64,000 nucleotides of DNA, from the NCBI GenBank assembly GCA_020848615.1, contig JADLHW010000028.1:1-64000 (forward strand), read 5' to 3'. This DNA comes from Thermoleophilia bacterium (GTDB taxonomy: Bacteria; Actinomycetota; Thermoleophilia; Miltoncostaeales; Miltoncostaeaceae). The notes below the pieces were generated by a model that ran no database searches, was not told where the DNA came from, and saw nothing but the letters and a program-made list of their open reading frames with translations. Below, piece by piece: positions 26,476 to 38,247 of the stretch (the stretch's first letter is position 1; every line of letters starts with the position of its first letter). The translations under genes were made by a program, and so were the position numbers.

Positions 26476-27885
26476 GTGTCCTCCGCGTTCGACTTCGACC
26501 TGCTGGTCATCGGGTCCGGCCCGGCGGGCAAGCACGCCGCCATCCAGGCGGCGAAGCTCGGCCGCCGCGCGGCGATCTGCGAGCGCGCCGCCGTGGTGGG
26601 CGGCGTGTGCGTGAACACCGGGACCATCCCCAGCAAGACGCTTCGCGAGGCGGTCATGTACCTCGCCGGCATGCGGGAGCAGGGGAACTACGGCACCTCG
26701 TACCAGGCGAAGCAGCACATCACGGTGAACGACCTGCTGTTCCGCGCCGACCGCGTGGTGCAGTCCGAGATCGACGTGACGCGCAGCCAGCTCATGCGCA
26801 ACGACGTGGAGATCATCACCGGGCACGCCGAGTTCCTGGATCCGCACGAGCTGCGCATCACCCGGCCCGACGGGCGCGGCGAGCGCATGGTGACCGCCGC
26901 GCACGTGGTGATCGCCACCGGCACGTCGGCCACGAAGGACCCGGCCATCCCGTTCGACGGGACGTGGGTGCTCACCAGCGACGACGTCCTCACCCTCGAC
27001 CGCCTGCCGCGCACCATGGCGGTGATCGGGGCGGGGGTGATCGGCCTGGAGTACGCCAGCATCTTCGCGGCGCTGGGCGTCCGCGTGACCCTCATCGACC
27101 GCCGGCCCCGGATCCTGCCGTTCGTGGACGGCGAGATCGTCGACGCGCTGATGTACCACCTGCGCGAGCGGCGCATGACCGCGTGGCTCGGCGAGGACGT
27201 GGACGCCATCGAGCACCACGAGGGCCAGAACGGCGAGCGCGTGCGCATCAGGCTGGCGAGCGGCAAGGAGGTGCTGGCCGAGTGCGTCCTGTACTCCATC
27301 GGCCGCACCGGGGCGACCGCGTCGCTCAACCTGGGCGCCGCGGGGCTCACCGCGGGCGGGCGCGGCCTGCTCACCGTGAACGACCGCTTCCAGACCGAGG
27401 TGCCGCACATCTACGCGGTGGGCGACGTCATCGGCTTCCCGAGCCTCGCCTCCACGAGCATGGAGCAGGGCCGCCTCGCCGCGTGCCACGCGTTCGGCAT
27501 CGCGTCGCCCACGGTGAACGAGGTGCTGCCGTTCGGGATCTACGCCATCCCGGAGATCTCGATGGTGGGACGCACCGAGGAGGACCTCACGGCGGCGGGC
27601 ATCCCGTACGAGGTGGGGAAGGCCCGGTACCGGGAGATCGCCCGCGGGATGATCGCCGGGGACACCACGGGCATCCTCAAGCTCATCTTCCACCGCAACA
27701 CGCGGGCGCTGCTGGGCGTCCACATCCTCGGCGAGGGCGCCACCGAGCTGGTGCACATCGGCCAGGCCGTCCTGACCCTGGGCGGCACCGTCGACTACTT
27801 CGTGAACTCCGTGTTCAACTACCCGACGCTGGCCGAGTGCTACAAGACGGCCGCGTTCGACGGGGTGAACCGGCTCGCCGGCTGA
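26476..27885 (+). CDS. sthA: Soluble pyridine nucleotide transhydrogenase
   Basis: Flavoprotein of 469 residues (E. coli SthA 466) moving hydride between NADPH and NAD. FAD loop GSGPAGKHAA is at 13-22, and the NAD(P) loop IGAGVIGLEYASIFAALG follows near 180. The dihydrolipoamide-dehydrogenase redox motif CxxxxC is changed to C45-VNTG-T50, losing the second cysteine. This is the diagnostic difference between SthA and true disulfide reductases. The C-terminal interface domain ends in NYPTLAECYK. GTG 26476 is chosen to give the family N-terminus; the upstream extension to 26347 is Arg/Pro-rich and not like the family. Confidence 0.92.
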   Translation: MSSAFDFDLLVIGSGPAGKHAAIQAAKLGRRAAICERAAVVGGVCVNTGTIPSKTLREAVMYLAGMREQGNYGTSYQAKQHITVNDLLFRADRVVQSEIDVTRSQLMRNDVEIITGHAEFLDPHELRITRPDGRGERMVTAAHVVIATGTSATKDPAIPFDGTWVLTSDDVLTLDRLPRTMAVIGAGVIGLEYASIFAALGVRVTLIDRRPRILPFVDGEIVDALMYHLRERRMTAWLGEDVDAIEHHEGQNGERVRIRLASGKEVLAECVLYSIGRTGATASLNLGAAGLTAGGRGLLTVNDRFQTEVPHIYAVGDVIGFPSLASTSMEQGRLAACHAFGIASPTVNEVLPFGIYAIPEISMVGRTEEDLTAAGIPYEVGKARYREIARGMIAGDTTGILKLIFHRNTRALLGVHILGEGATELVHIGQAVLTLGGTVDYFVNSVFNYPTLAECYKTAAFDGVNRLAG

Positions 27886-27914
27886 CCGGGCGGCCCTCAC
27901 GGACCCCGCCGTCG

Positions 27915-28313
27915 TCAGGCGAACAGCGCCCGCAGGCCCTCCAGGGCCGCCCGCTGCCGGTCCGCAAGGCGGGCCTCCAGGTCCGCGCCCTCCTCCAGCG
28001 GCTCGCCCTCGGTGCTCCACAGCACCCGTGACCCCGTGCCGTTGGCGAGCACCTCGAAGCTCGCCCGGTGCGACCTGAGCGGCACCCCGTCGATCACGCC
28101 GTAGCGGTAGAAGCGCCGCGCGTCGTCGCGCTCCAGCAGGCGCTCGGTCACCACCGACCCGTCGGCGCGGGTGAGCGTCCGGATGTCGCCGTCGGTGACG
28201 CAGGAGGTGTACTGCGGGTACCAGCGGCTCACGTGGTCGGGGGCGCCCAGCACGGCCCACACGGCCTCCGGCGGCGCGTCGATGTCGATGCTCACGGTGA
28301 ACGCATTGCCCAT
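27915..28313 (-). CDS. SRPBCC-family polyketide-cyclase-like protein
   Basis: Protein of 132 residues of the START/SRPBCC (PF10604-type) fold: IDIDAPPEAVWAVLGAPDHVSRWYP at the start, the central strands with GVPLRSHRASFEV, and a long C-terminal helix. These proteins form a hydrophobic pocket. The ligand is unknown. It stands alone, converging with sthA. Confidence 0.8.
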   Translation of the reverse strand: MGNAFTVSIDIDAPPEAVWAVLGAPDHVSRWYPQYTSCVTDGDIRTLTRADGSVVTERLLERDDARRFYRYGVIDGVPLRSHRASFEVLANGTGSRVLWSTEGEPLEEGADLEARLADRQRAALEGLRALFA

Positions 28314-28441
28314 CCCGGTCCCCTCCCAGGGTCGCCTGCGGCGATCGTACCCGTGGCCTGCGGACGGTTGCGGATGACGTCGTCCGGCCGCTGGGGGATC
28401 CTCAGGGGCACACGGTGCCCTTCAGGAGAGGCGGGACGGCC

Positions 28442-28942
28442 ATGCGCGTTCTGGTGGTGGTGTCGAGCAAACACGGTGCGACGGTGGGGTACGGCGAGGC
28501 GATCGCCGACGTGCTCCGCTCGCGCGGCATCGAGGCCGGCGTGTTCCGGCCCCAGTCGGCCCCCGACCCCGCCGGCTTCGACGCCGTCGTGATCGGCAGC
28601 GCCGTGTACACGGGCCATTGGATGGCGGAGGCCCGCGACTGGGCGGAGTTCCACGCCGACGCCCTCCGCGCCCGCCCCGTCTGGCTGTTCAGCAGCGGCC
28701 CGGTGGGCGAGCCCGCCCTGCCCGACCCCGGTGACGCCGTCACCCTCGGCGACCTGCCCGACCGGCTCGGCGCCCGTGAGCACCGGCTGTTCCCCGGCCG
28801 GCTCGAGAAGCACCGCCTGGGCTTCGTCGAACGGGCCCTGATGACCGCCGTCCACGCCGCGGAGGGCGACTTCCGGGACTGGCCGGCCATCGACGCCTGG
28901 ACCGAGGAGATCGTGCGGTCCCTCACCCCGGTGAGGGACTGA
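28442..28942 (+). CDS. Flavodoxin-domain protein (HemG-like)
   Basis: Protein of 166 residues with a flavodoxin fold. The FMN phosphate loop is SSKHGATVGYGEAI near residue 8, followed by DAVVIGSAVYTGHWM and LFSSGPVG. The pattern resembles flavodoxin-domain protoporphyrinogen oxidases (HemG) and related redox proteins found in actinobacteria. No haem genes are adjacent, so the partner is unknown. ATG 28442 follows an AGGAG-containing stretch. Confidence 0.82.
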   Translation: MRVLVVVSSKHGATVGYGEAIADVLRSRGIEAGVFRPQSAPDPAGFDAVVIGSAVYTGHWMAEARDWAEFHADALRARPVWLFSSGPVGEPALPDPGDAVTLGDLPDRLGAREHRLFPGRLEKHRLGFVERALMTAVHAAEGDFRDWPAIDAWTEEIVRSLTPVRD

Positions 28943-29043
28943 GGTCCCCGCGGCCCGGCCGGCTCGGGTAATGCAACGCCGCCGAAAGGGCGAAAAAGCG
29001 TGTAGAAAGCAGTACCGACCGGTTGACGAATGGGGTGCCCACC

Positions 29044-30363
29044 ATGAAGCAATCCGTGCGCGCGGGGATCGCCGCCGCAGCAGCAGTGCTCGTCGCAACG
29101 CCGATCGCGGCGGCGCTGCCGCCCGAGTGGTCGCGCACCGCGACCCAGGCGATGCCCGCGGCGGGGGAGTTCAGCGTGGAAGCCATCGCCGCGGCGAACG
29201 GGTTCGGCGCGACCGCCGGCCTGGGCGCGGACACGGCGAACGGACGCGTGCCGGCCGTGATCGAACGGTCCGGATCGGGCTCTCAGTGGAGTCAGCCGAT
29301 CCGGCTGGGGGAGGCGAGCCGCCTGGACTTCGGGCCGCTGGTGGCCCGCAACGGCCGGGGTGACGCCGTCGCCGTGTGGGGATCCGTGGGCGGCAAGCTC
29401 ACGGCCGCGGTGCGCTTCGCCGGGTCGTGGGGGAAGCCGGTGGACACCGGCGTGAAGGTGCCGGGCCTGCGGAACGGCAACGCCGACGACGCCATCAAGG
29501 TCGCGATGGGCGCGGACCGCCGCGCCCGCATCGGCGTGCTGGCCTGCTCGGGCGGGGCATGCACCCTGTCGGTGGCCGCCTCGGCGCCGAAGGCGGCCCG
29601 GTGGGCCGTCGCCGGGTCGGTCAGGACCCCGCGCGGCGGCGGCGCGTCGGCCGGCTGGGCGCTGGGCGCCGGCGGCAACGCGGTCATCGCGTGGCGCACC
29701 GGCCGGCGGGTGACCGCCGCCCAGCTGGGGCCGCGCGACAGGCGCTTCACCCCGGCCCGGGCGGTCCCGTCCGGCGACGCCACGGGCCGCATCGCGGTGG
29801 ACGCCGGCGCCACCGGGGAGTCCGCGATCGGCTGGACCACGGCGGGCGGCGGGGTGGGCGTGAGCGTCCGCCTGCGCACCGACCCGGGATGGCGCACCCC
29901 GCGGCGGGTCGGCCGCCCCGCGGGCGCCGGCGAGCCGCGCGTGGGCGTGTCGTGCGAGGGCAGCATCGCCGCCGGGTGGGTTGAGCCCGGCACCCCGAAG
30001 GTGCTGGTGAAGGGCGCGACCGCCCAGGGCACCGACGGCCTGTTCACCGAGACCACCGAGATCGGCACCTACGGCGACGAGACCAAGGCGCTGCGGATGG
30101 CCGGCGCGAGCGTGCTCGGCAAGACCGGCATCGCGTACGTGGGGTGGACGCGCGCCGAGGAGCAGGGCGCCGGCGGCGCCAGCCGCCTCACCGGCGACCG
30201 CGCCAAGAACGGCTGGCGCGGCCAGAACCAGGACGGCTTCTTCCGGGAGGGCCCGGGGCCCGCATTCGCCCCGGACGGCACCGGCGTGCTGGTGGGCACC
30301 GAGGACGCGGGCCTGCGGTCCCAGGAGTTCACCCCGGGCGACGCGATCGTGCGCTGCCCCTGA
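29044..30363 (+). CDS. Secreted repeat-containing protein, unknown
   Basis: Protein of 439 residues with a cleavable signal peptide (MKQSVRAG then a 15-residue Ala/Val core ending near AAALPP). The rest is strand-rich with loosely repeating units containing [26 protein letters not shown] and GSIAAGWV. This is the pattern of a beta-propeller-like surface or exported protein in actinobacteria. No enzymatic motif is seen. A TTG at 29023 could add seven residues; ATG 29044 places the basic n-region at the terminus. It ends just before a strong bidirectional hairpin. Confidence 0.7.
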   Translation: MKQSVRAGIAAAAAVLVATPIAAALPPEWSRTATQAMPAAGEFSVEAIAAANGFGATAGLGADTANGRVPAVIERSGSGSQWSQPIRLGEASRLDFGPLVARNGRGDAVAVWGSVGGKLTAAVRFAGSWGKPVDTGVKVPGLRNGNADDAIKVAMGADRRARIGVLACSGGACTLSVAASAPKAARWAVAGSVRTPRGGGASAGWALGAGGNAVIAWRTGRRVTAAQLGPRDRRFTPARAVPSGDATGRIAVDAGATGESAIGWTTAGGGVGVSVRLRTDPGWRTPRRVGRPAGAGEPRVGVSCEGSIAAGWVEPGTPKVLVKGATAQGTDGLFTETTEIGTYGDETKALRMAGASVLGKTGIAYVGWTRAEEQGAGGASRLTGDRAKNGWRGQNQDGFFREGPGPAFAPDGTGVLVGTEDAGLRSQEFTPGDAIVRCP

Positions 30364-30369
30364 CGCGCT

Positions 30370-30399
30370 GACGGCGGGGCCCCGCGGGGCCCCGCCGTC
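30370..30399. terminator. Perfect 30-base palindromic hairpin between convergent genes
   Basis: GACGGCGGGGCCCCG followed directly by its exact reverse complement, between the secreted-protein gene and convergent gcvP. It probably terminates both. Confidence 0.75.
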
Positions 30400-30408
30400 A
30401 CGCGGCGG

Positions 30409-33282
<2,874 letters not shown>

Positions 33283-33327
33283 GGGGGAGGACTCCCGGTC
33301 GGACGGCAGGCGGAGCACGCTCGCCCC

Positions 33328-33500
33328 CGCTGTCCGTGTGCCTGAGAGATGCACCCGGGCCGTCCCGGGCTTTCCCCATCGGCGGGATGCTCGCGGCATC
33401 CTCTCTCCAGCGCCACCGCGCCCACCACGGTCCGTTTGCCTGAGAGATTCCGGGGCGGTTGCTCCTTCGGCGCCGGCGCGAGGCCGGTCTCTCCCACGGC
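33328..33500 (-). promoter_or_regulatory. Tandem glycine riboswitch
   Basis: Two glycine aptamers on the minus strand ahead of gcvP. Aptamer 1 runs from GGGAGAGACC (33486-33495) to AATCTCTCAGGCAAACGGAC (about 33430-33449). Aptamer 2 runs from GGAGAGAG (33401-33408) to CATCTCTCAGGCACACGGAC (about 33333-33352). Both have the conserved GGAGAG and CTCTCAGGCA-ACGGAC cores, joined by a short linker, the classical cooperative arrangement. Confidence 0.93.
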
Positions 33501-33560
33501 GGGCGATCGGTGCGGGAACCGTAGCAGCGGGTGCGGCGACCCCGTCCGGGGCGCCGACGG

Positions 33561-33824
33561 TCAGTCCTCCGGCGCCCAGGCCCTCCCGGCCATGCGGCAG
33601 GCGTTGCACTGCACGCCGGCGTTGTACCGGCTCAGGACCGTGCTGCAGCTCACGCACACCCGCGGCCGCGTGGAGGGGCGCACCTTCTCGGGCTCCGGGC
33701 ACGCGCACAGCTTGGGACGCTGCCGGCCGCGCGGCCGGTGCAGCTCGGCGATGAGCCCGCACGTCGTGCAGACGACCTCCACCAGCTCGAGCTGCCGCGC
33801 GCGGGTGACCATGAGGACGATCAT
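33561..33824 (-). CDS. Small zinc-ribbon protein
   Basis: Protein of 87 residues with four cysteine pairs or knuckles: CTTC near residue 19, CAC near 40, CVSC near 57 and CNAC near 73. The last two form [20 protein letters not shown], a spacing that would hold a zinc ion and resembles zinc ribbons in small actinobacterial regulators. It may bind DNA or a protein partner. No neighbour suggests a pathway. It lies upstream of the riboswitch on the same strand. Confidence 0.6.
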   Translation of the reverse strand: MIVLMVTRARQLELVEVVCTTCGLIAELHRPRGRQRPKLCACPEPEKVRPSTRPRVCVSCSTVLSRYNAGVQCNACRMAGRAWAPED

Positions 33825-33843
33825 CGACCATCCGGGGCGCGGG

Positions 33844-34254
33844 TCAAGCCCCGGGGGCCGCCTCCCGCCGCGGGCGGCGGTCCCGGCCGCCGGACGAACC
33901 GTGGCTCATGGACGCCACGACCAGCAGGATCACGATGGCCAGCAGGTTCCTGAGCGTCGGCTCCGGCCAGTGGACGCGGGCCGCGTCGTCCAGCCACGCG
34001 GGGTCGGCGATGAACACGATGAGCACCATGATGAGCCGGATCGCCATGGGCGCGGCCAGGAACCAGCCCAGCAGCACGCAGCCCCAGAACCCGAGGGTCC
34101 CGAGGCCGATGGCGGCGCCCAGGTCCAGGACGTTCCAGGCCAGGGCCACCAGGGCCGGCGCGACGAGCAGCGCCAGCACCACCAGCGCCGCGACCATCGC
34201 GATCCCGGCGGTGAGCATCGCCCCGAACCCCAGTGCGACGAGCGGCCCGCGCAT
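33844..34254 (-). CDS. Small membrane protein, unknown
   Basis: Protein of 136 residues with three or four hydrophobic segments (about 5-35, 38-68, 68-85 and 105-120) and a basic Ser/Gly/Arg-rich C-terminal tail. The family is not recognised. ATG 34254 is supported by GGAGG about 9 bases upstream. A longer frame running to 34692 overlaps the next genes and is rejected. Confidence 0.55.
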   Translation of the reverse strand: MRGPLVALGFGAMLTAGIAMVAALVVLALLVAPALVALAWNVLDLGAAIGLGTLGFWGCVLLGWFLAAPMAIRLIMVLIVFIADPAWLDDAARVHWPEPTLRNLLAIVILLVVASMSHGSSGGRDRRPRREAAPGA

Positions 34255-34310
34255 GGGGTCATCCTCCCCCGTCCTGGCGCCGGGCGCCACCGGCCGCGGC
34301 CGGTGGGCCT

Positions 34311-34595
34311 TCAGGGGATGTCCGGGTCGTCCGGCCCGCCCAGGCGGCCGTCGGCGCCCAGCCGGCCGAACCGGGCCTGCCCTCCGCGCCAGTGCGCCTC
34401 CCGGACCATCCCCGTGATCAGCTCCCGGCGCTCGTCGGCGCTCATCTCCTCGAGCTGCCGCACCTGCTCGGCCGACACCCGGATGGGCCCGGCCTCGGCG
34501 AGCGCACGCAGGGGGTCCTCCACCAGCGCCGCCCGGAACCGGTCGTCCGCGATCGCGCGGACCCAGATCGACGGGACATCGGGATCGCCGGTCAT
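34311..34595 (-). CDS. 94-residue acidic protein, NHLP/Os1348-like, coupled to the AlkZ-like gene
   Basis: Protein of 94 residues. The first 60 are helical with FRAALVEDPLRALAEAG then SAEQVRQLEEMSADERREL, resembling the short NHLP-clan (Os1348-type) and nif11-like proteins, whose leaders are built on a 'F..L..DP..AL...G' helix. The C-terminus is Gly/Asp-rich without Cys. Its ATG overlaps the stop of the upstream winged-helix gene (ATGA) and has GGAGGAG close by, so the two are co-translated. It could be a RiPP-precursor relative or simply a small partner protein; no maturation enzyme is adjacent. Confidence 0.6.
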   Translation of the reverse strand: MTGDPDVPSIWVRAIADDRFRAALVEDPLRALAEAGPIRVSAEQVRQLEEMSADERRELITGMVREAHWRGGQARFGRLGADGRLGGPDDPDIP

Positions 34596-35800
34596 GCCGT
34601 CTCCTCCTTCGCGAGCTCGGTCTGCAGGGGGGTGGGGAACCGCGGGCGCACCACCCGGCCGTCCAGCAGCGCGGTGAGCCGCTCGGCGGCACGCCGCACC
34701 TGCGCGGCGCGCCGCTGCGCCACGCGCGTGAGCAGCCGCGTCACGACCGTGCCGTCGCGCCGCTGGCCCCAGCCGCCCACCACCTCGCCGTCCACCCACA
34801 CGGTGGGTCCCGCGTTGCCGTTGCGGTCGAACAGCGGCCCCGCGAACGCGCCGTGGTCGCCGAGCGTCCAGCCCCGCTCCCTCCAGCCCATCGTGGTGGG
34901 GTCCAGGGCGGGCAGGAGGGCCACGCACGGCTCCAGGTCGTCCACGGGCGCGGTGTCGTCCGGGTGCAGCCAGGCCGGTCCGGCCTCGGTCTCGACGGGC
35001 ACCGCGCCCGTGGCGCGCAGCGCGCGGGTCGCGGTGGCGGCGGTCCAGCCGGCCCACCAGCGGATGTCGGCCGTGGTGACCGGCCCGAAGGCGCGCAGGG
35101 AACGCTCGAGGAGGTCGCGGGCCGCCTCCGCGGGGTCCATCCCCGCGACCCCGCCCGGCAGCCAGTCCTCCGCCGCCGACCACGCGTACTCGCCGGCGGT
35201 CCACGTGCCCGCGGTGGGCCGCCCGCGGATGATCGCGCCGTCGAAGCCCAGGTTCTGCAGGATGCGAGCGTGGGCGCCCTGGGTGCCGGCGTACGGCTTG
35301 CCGACGGCCAGGTGCAGCTTGGCGGTGAGCTCCGGGACATGCCGGCCCAGCTCCCGGGCGCCGGCCGTGCCGATCTCGTGCAGCGCCGTCAGGGTGTGGG
35401 CCCGGGCGACCGCCACCCACGCCGCACCGTCGGCGGCCACACCGCTGTCCTCCACCATCCGCGCGAGGCGGCGCCACTCGACCGGGGCCAGGCCGACGGT
35501 GCACGCCGCGTGCGCGGCGCGGGCGACGGGCGGGGTCATCACCCACACGGTGCGCCGCATCGCGTGGTGGCGCACGACGGCGCGGCGCACGTACAGGGCG
35601 TCGTCGACCGCGGCCAGCGACGGGACGGCCATGCGCGCGGCGGCCGACAGGTACACGGTGGCGGGATCGGAGGAGTGCAGGGCCACCAGCGCGTCGGCGA
35701 TGCCCTCCGGGTCGTCCCGCCGCGCCGACGGGGCCAGCAGGTGCCGGCGCACCAGGCGGGCGCGGCGCTCTGCGTCGGTGACGCGGCGGAGCACGGTCAT
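34592..35800 (-). CDS. Winged-helix DNA-binding protein, AlkZ/YcaQ-like (HTH_42)
   Basis: Protein of 402 residues of the HTH_42 family, tandem winged helices forming a ring around DNA. Family blocks include ALVALHSSDPATVYLSAAAR, RRTVWVMTP, TWTAGEYAWSAAEDWLP and the C-terminal LLPALDPTTMGW and GGWGQR. Characterised relatives (AlkZ, YcaQ) are DNA glycosylases that remove bulky or cross-linked bases. The catalytic pair is not certain here, so glycosylase activity is inference. ATG 35800 diverges from the F420-type oxidoreductase gene. The stop overlaps the start of the 94-residue protein. Confidence 0.82.
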   Translation of the reverse strand: MTVLRRVTDAERRARLVRRHLLAPSARRDDPEGIADALVALHSSDPATVYLSAAARMAVPSLAAVDDALYVRRAVVRHHAMRRTVWVMTPPVARAAHAACTVGLAPVEWRRLARMVEDSGVAADGAAWVAVARAHTLTALHEIGTAGARELGRHVPELTAKLHLAVGKPYAGTQGAHARILQNLGFDGAIIRGRPTAGTWTAGEYAWSAAEDWLPGGVAGMDPAEAARDLLERSLRAFGPVTTADIRWWAGWTAATATRALRATGAVPVETEAGPAWLHPDDTAPVDDLEPCVALLPALDPTTMGWRERGWTLGDHGAFAGPLFDRNGNAGPTVWVDGEVVGGWGQRRDGTVVTRLLTRVAQRRAAQVRRAAERLTALLDGRVVRPRFPTPLQTELAKEETA

Positions 35801-35839
35801 GGCCGTATTCTCACAGGGGCGACACCGAGGAGGCCCAAG

Positions 35840-36316
35840 ATGATGCGGCCCGAATGGCTCCGGTGGATGTACCGCGGGCGGCGGCCCAACCGCCTCGCGC
35901 GGCTCATGAACCGCAGCGGCGCCCTGCTGGCCCGCACCGGCATGAACCGCATGCGCACGCTGGAGGTGCGGCACGCCCGCACCGGCCGGCCCCTGACCCT
36001 GCCGGTGGTGCCGGTGCCCATGGACGGCACCACCTACCTGGTGTCCATGCTCGGCGAACGCGCCAACTGGGTGCGCCACGTGCGCGCCGCGGACGGCCGC
36101 GCGGTGCTGCACGGCCGCGGCCGCCACGACGTGGTGCTGCTGGAGGTGCCGCCGGACCTGCGGCCGCCGGTCCTGCGGCGCTATCTCGACCTGGCGCCCG
36201 GTGCGCGGCCGCATATCCCGGTGCGGCGCGGCGACCCGCTCGAGATGTTCGAGCGTGTCAAGGGGGACTTTCCCGTGTTCGAGGTGCGGGTGCCGCGCAG
36301 GCCCACCGGCGCATGA
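35840..36316 (+). CDS. Deazaflavin (F420)-dependent nitroreductase-family protein
   Basis: Protein of 158 residues of the DUF385/Ddn-like split-barrel family. The N-terminus RLMNRSGALLARTG leads into VRHARTGRPLTLPV, VPMDGTTYLVS and ANWVRHVRAA, the family's cofactor-binding strand order, and it ends with FPVFEV. Relatives use F420H2 to reduce nitro compounds, quinones or enones. Start ATG 35840 has GAGGAGG 6 bases upstream. Its stop overlaps an in-frame ATG of the next gene. Confidence 0.85.
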   Translation: MMRPEWLRWMYRGRRPNRLARLMNRSGALLARTGMNRMRTLEVRHARTGRPLTLPVVPVPMDGTTYLVSMLGERANWVRHVRAADGRAVLHGRGRHDVVLLEVPPDLRPPVLRRYLDLAPGARPHIPVRRGDPLEMFERVKGDFPVFEVRVPRRPTGA

Positions 36317-36387
36317 ACCCCGAACCCGGGGCACCGCTGGCCGAACGGGGGGCGCGGACCGCCACGCCCGGCCGCACACTCGGGGCG

Positions 36388-37635
36388 ATGCGGATCTCCC
36401 TGCGTCATGTCCCCCTGCTGGGCGCGGTCGTCCTCGCGGCCCCCGGGCAGGTGCTCGCGGCGCCGCCCTCGGTGCCGGTCGTGAACGCCCCGCCGGCGGT
36501 GGTCGCGCCGGGGTCCGGCCTGAGCTGGAGCGCCGCCGCCTTCGACCCCGGGCACACCTCGCAGGGCTATCACCTGGAGTTCACCGGCGCGGGGGCACCC
36601 ACGGTGACGGCCGACCCCCTGGGCCCCCTCGCCACCACGCTGCCGCTGCCGGCGGGCCTGGTGGACGGCACGACGTACCGGGTGACCGTCGCCGCCACGG
36701 CGCTGGAGAACGCCGCACCGGTGTCCAGCGCCCCGTCGGAACCCGCCACGTTCCTGTACGACGCCCGGCCTCCCACGGGCTCGGTGCTCATCGACGACGG
36801 GGCGGCCTACGCCACGGGCCTCACCGTGACCCTCCACTTCCAGGCCGCCGACCCGCTGCCGGGCTCCGGCGAGGTGGGGTCCATGGACGTCGTGGAGGGC
36901 GCCTTCCCCTGCGGGGACCCCATCGCCTGCCGCCGCTCGTTCGTGACCGGCGTGCAGAAGTACCTCGCCGCCGGCCCGGACGGCGTCCGGACGATCAGCG
37001 CGCGGTTCCACGATACCGCCGTGGGCGCCGCCGGGGCCGGCGGCAACGCCTCCGCGATCGTGAGCGACACGATCTTCCTGGACCGCAGGGCGCCCACCGC
37101 GAGGCTCGCGGCGACCACGGCCCCGGCGGCCGGCCGGGCGGTCACGTTCACCTCCGTGGGCAGCGTGGACGGGGCCGGCGGGCCCGCCGACTCCGGCCTC
37201 TCGGGCCGGGTGGACTGGGACTTCGGCGACGGCGTCGCCGCGACCGGCGTCACCGCGCGCCACACCTTCGCGGCGGGCCGCCGCACGGTCACGGTGCGCG
37301 TCTACGACCGCGCGGGCCTGTCCGGCACCGCGTCGGCCACCTTCTCCGTCCCGCCGCCGTCCGGCGCCGTCGTGACGGGCCTGCGCGCCGTGGGGACGCC
37401 CCGGGCGGGCGGCCCGCTGCGGGTGCGCCTCACGATGCCCCGCCGGGCACGCGTGACCGTGCAGCTCCTGCGCGGCCGCACCGGGGCGGCCGTGGTGCGG
37501 ACGCTGCGGCGCACCGCCGGCCCCGGGCGCGTCACGCTCACCCTCCGGGCGCCCGCGCCGGGACGGTACCGCGTGCGGGCCCGCGTCGGCGCCCGCGCCG
37601 TGACGGCGCCGGTCACCGTGCTGCCCGCCCGCTGA
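36388..37635 (+). CDS. Secreted PKD-domain protein
   Basis: Exported protein of 415 residues. A signal peptide (MRISLRHVPLLGAVVLAAPG, cleaved near VLAAPP) precedes a fibronectin/cadherin-like region (about 20-120), a Cys-containing domain (CGDPIACRRS) and a PKD domain near 275-320 (VDWDFGDG, HTFAAG, VTVRVYD). A basic C-terminal Ig-like tail ends it. It is likely a surface or adhesion protein. An ATG at 36313 overlapping the previous stop would add 25 cytosolic-type residues; 36388 is preferred because the signal then starts the protein. Confidence 0.75.
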   Translation: MRISLRHVPLLGAVVLAAPGQVLAAPPSVPVVNAPPAVVAPGSGLSWSAAAFDPGHTSQGYHLEFTGAGAPTVTADPLGPLATTLPLPAGLVDGTTYRVTVAATALENAAPVSSAPSEPATFLYDARPPTGSVLIDDGAAYATGLTVTLHFQAADPLPGSGEVGSMDVVEGAFPCGDPIACRRSFVTGVQKYLAAGPDGVRTISARFHDTAVGAAGAGGNASAIVSDTIFLDRRAPTARLAATTAPAAGRAVTFTSVGSVDGAGGPADSGLSGRVDWDFGDGVAATGVTARHTFAAGRRTVTVRVYDRAGLSGTASATFSVPPPSGAVVTGLRAVGTPRAGGPLRVRLTMPRRARVTVQLLRGRTGAAVVRTLRRTAGPGRVTLTLRAPAPGRYRVRARVGARAVTAPVTVLPAR

Positions 37636-37711
37636 CCGCGGCGCCCCGGTTTGCGCCGGGGCCCCTTCCGGGAACCCCTGGTGCACGCCTCTTGCGATCA
37701 GGAGCGGGACC

Positions 37712-38236
37712 GTGGTCCAGGCGCCCGGCACCATCGAGCCCATCCCCGGCCATTCGGCGCCGCGCGGATCGGGCGCGGTGTGGGCGCGGCGGGCCGCGAC
37801 GGCCCTGCTGGCCGCCTTCGTCGCGGCGGGCCTGGCGAACGTGTTCGGGCAGCGTTCCACCACCACCGTCGCCGAGGCGCCCGCCGCGCGTCTCACCGTG
37901 GACGGTCCGGTGCGCCTTCGGCAGGGGGACGTCGGCCAGGTGCGCATCGCCGTCGCCGCCGCCACCCGCATCGTCCGGCCCCGCCTGGTGCTCGGCGACG
38001 GCTTCCTCGAACAGTTCACGGTGAACACGATCACGCCCGAGCCGGCCGCCGAGGGCGCCGGGGTGGGGCACTGGCTGCTGGTCTACGACCCGGTGCCGGC
38101 GGGCGGGACGCTGGTCGTGCGCATCCAGTTCCAGGTGGGGTCCCAGGGCGCGGGGAAACGCTCCCAGGACGTGGAGCTCCGTGACGGCGACGCCGTCCTC
38201 GCGTCGGTGCACCGCCGCCTCATCGTCTTCCCGTAG
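37712..38236 (+). CDS. Membrane-anchored exported protein, unknown
   Basis: Protein of 174 residues: a short cytosolic part, one transmembrane anchor near 25-48 (ATALLAAFVAAGLANVFG) and a strand-rich outer domain (about 55-174) without Cys. The family is not recognised. GTG 37712 has AGGAG 8 bases upstream. It is followed 11 bases later by the DUF421 gene and is probably co-transcribed with it, so it may be a partner of that membrane protein. Confidence 0.65.
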   Translation: MVQAPGTIEPIPGHSAPRGSGAVWARRAATALLAAFVAAGLANVFGQRSTTTVAEAPAARLTVDGPVRLRQGDVGQVRIAVAAATRIVRPRLVLGDGFLEQFTVNTITPEPAAEGAGVGHWLLVYDPVPAGGTLVVRIQFQVGSQGAGKRSQDVELRDGDAVLASVHRRLIVFP

Positions 38237-38247
38237 GGGGTGGGGAC

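Noticed and set aside
37649-37675. GTTTGC-N15-GGGAAC upstream of the gene at 37712
   Set aside because: Spacer is two bases longer than the consistent 13 in the stress island; kept out of the promoter list although it could be a weak member.
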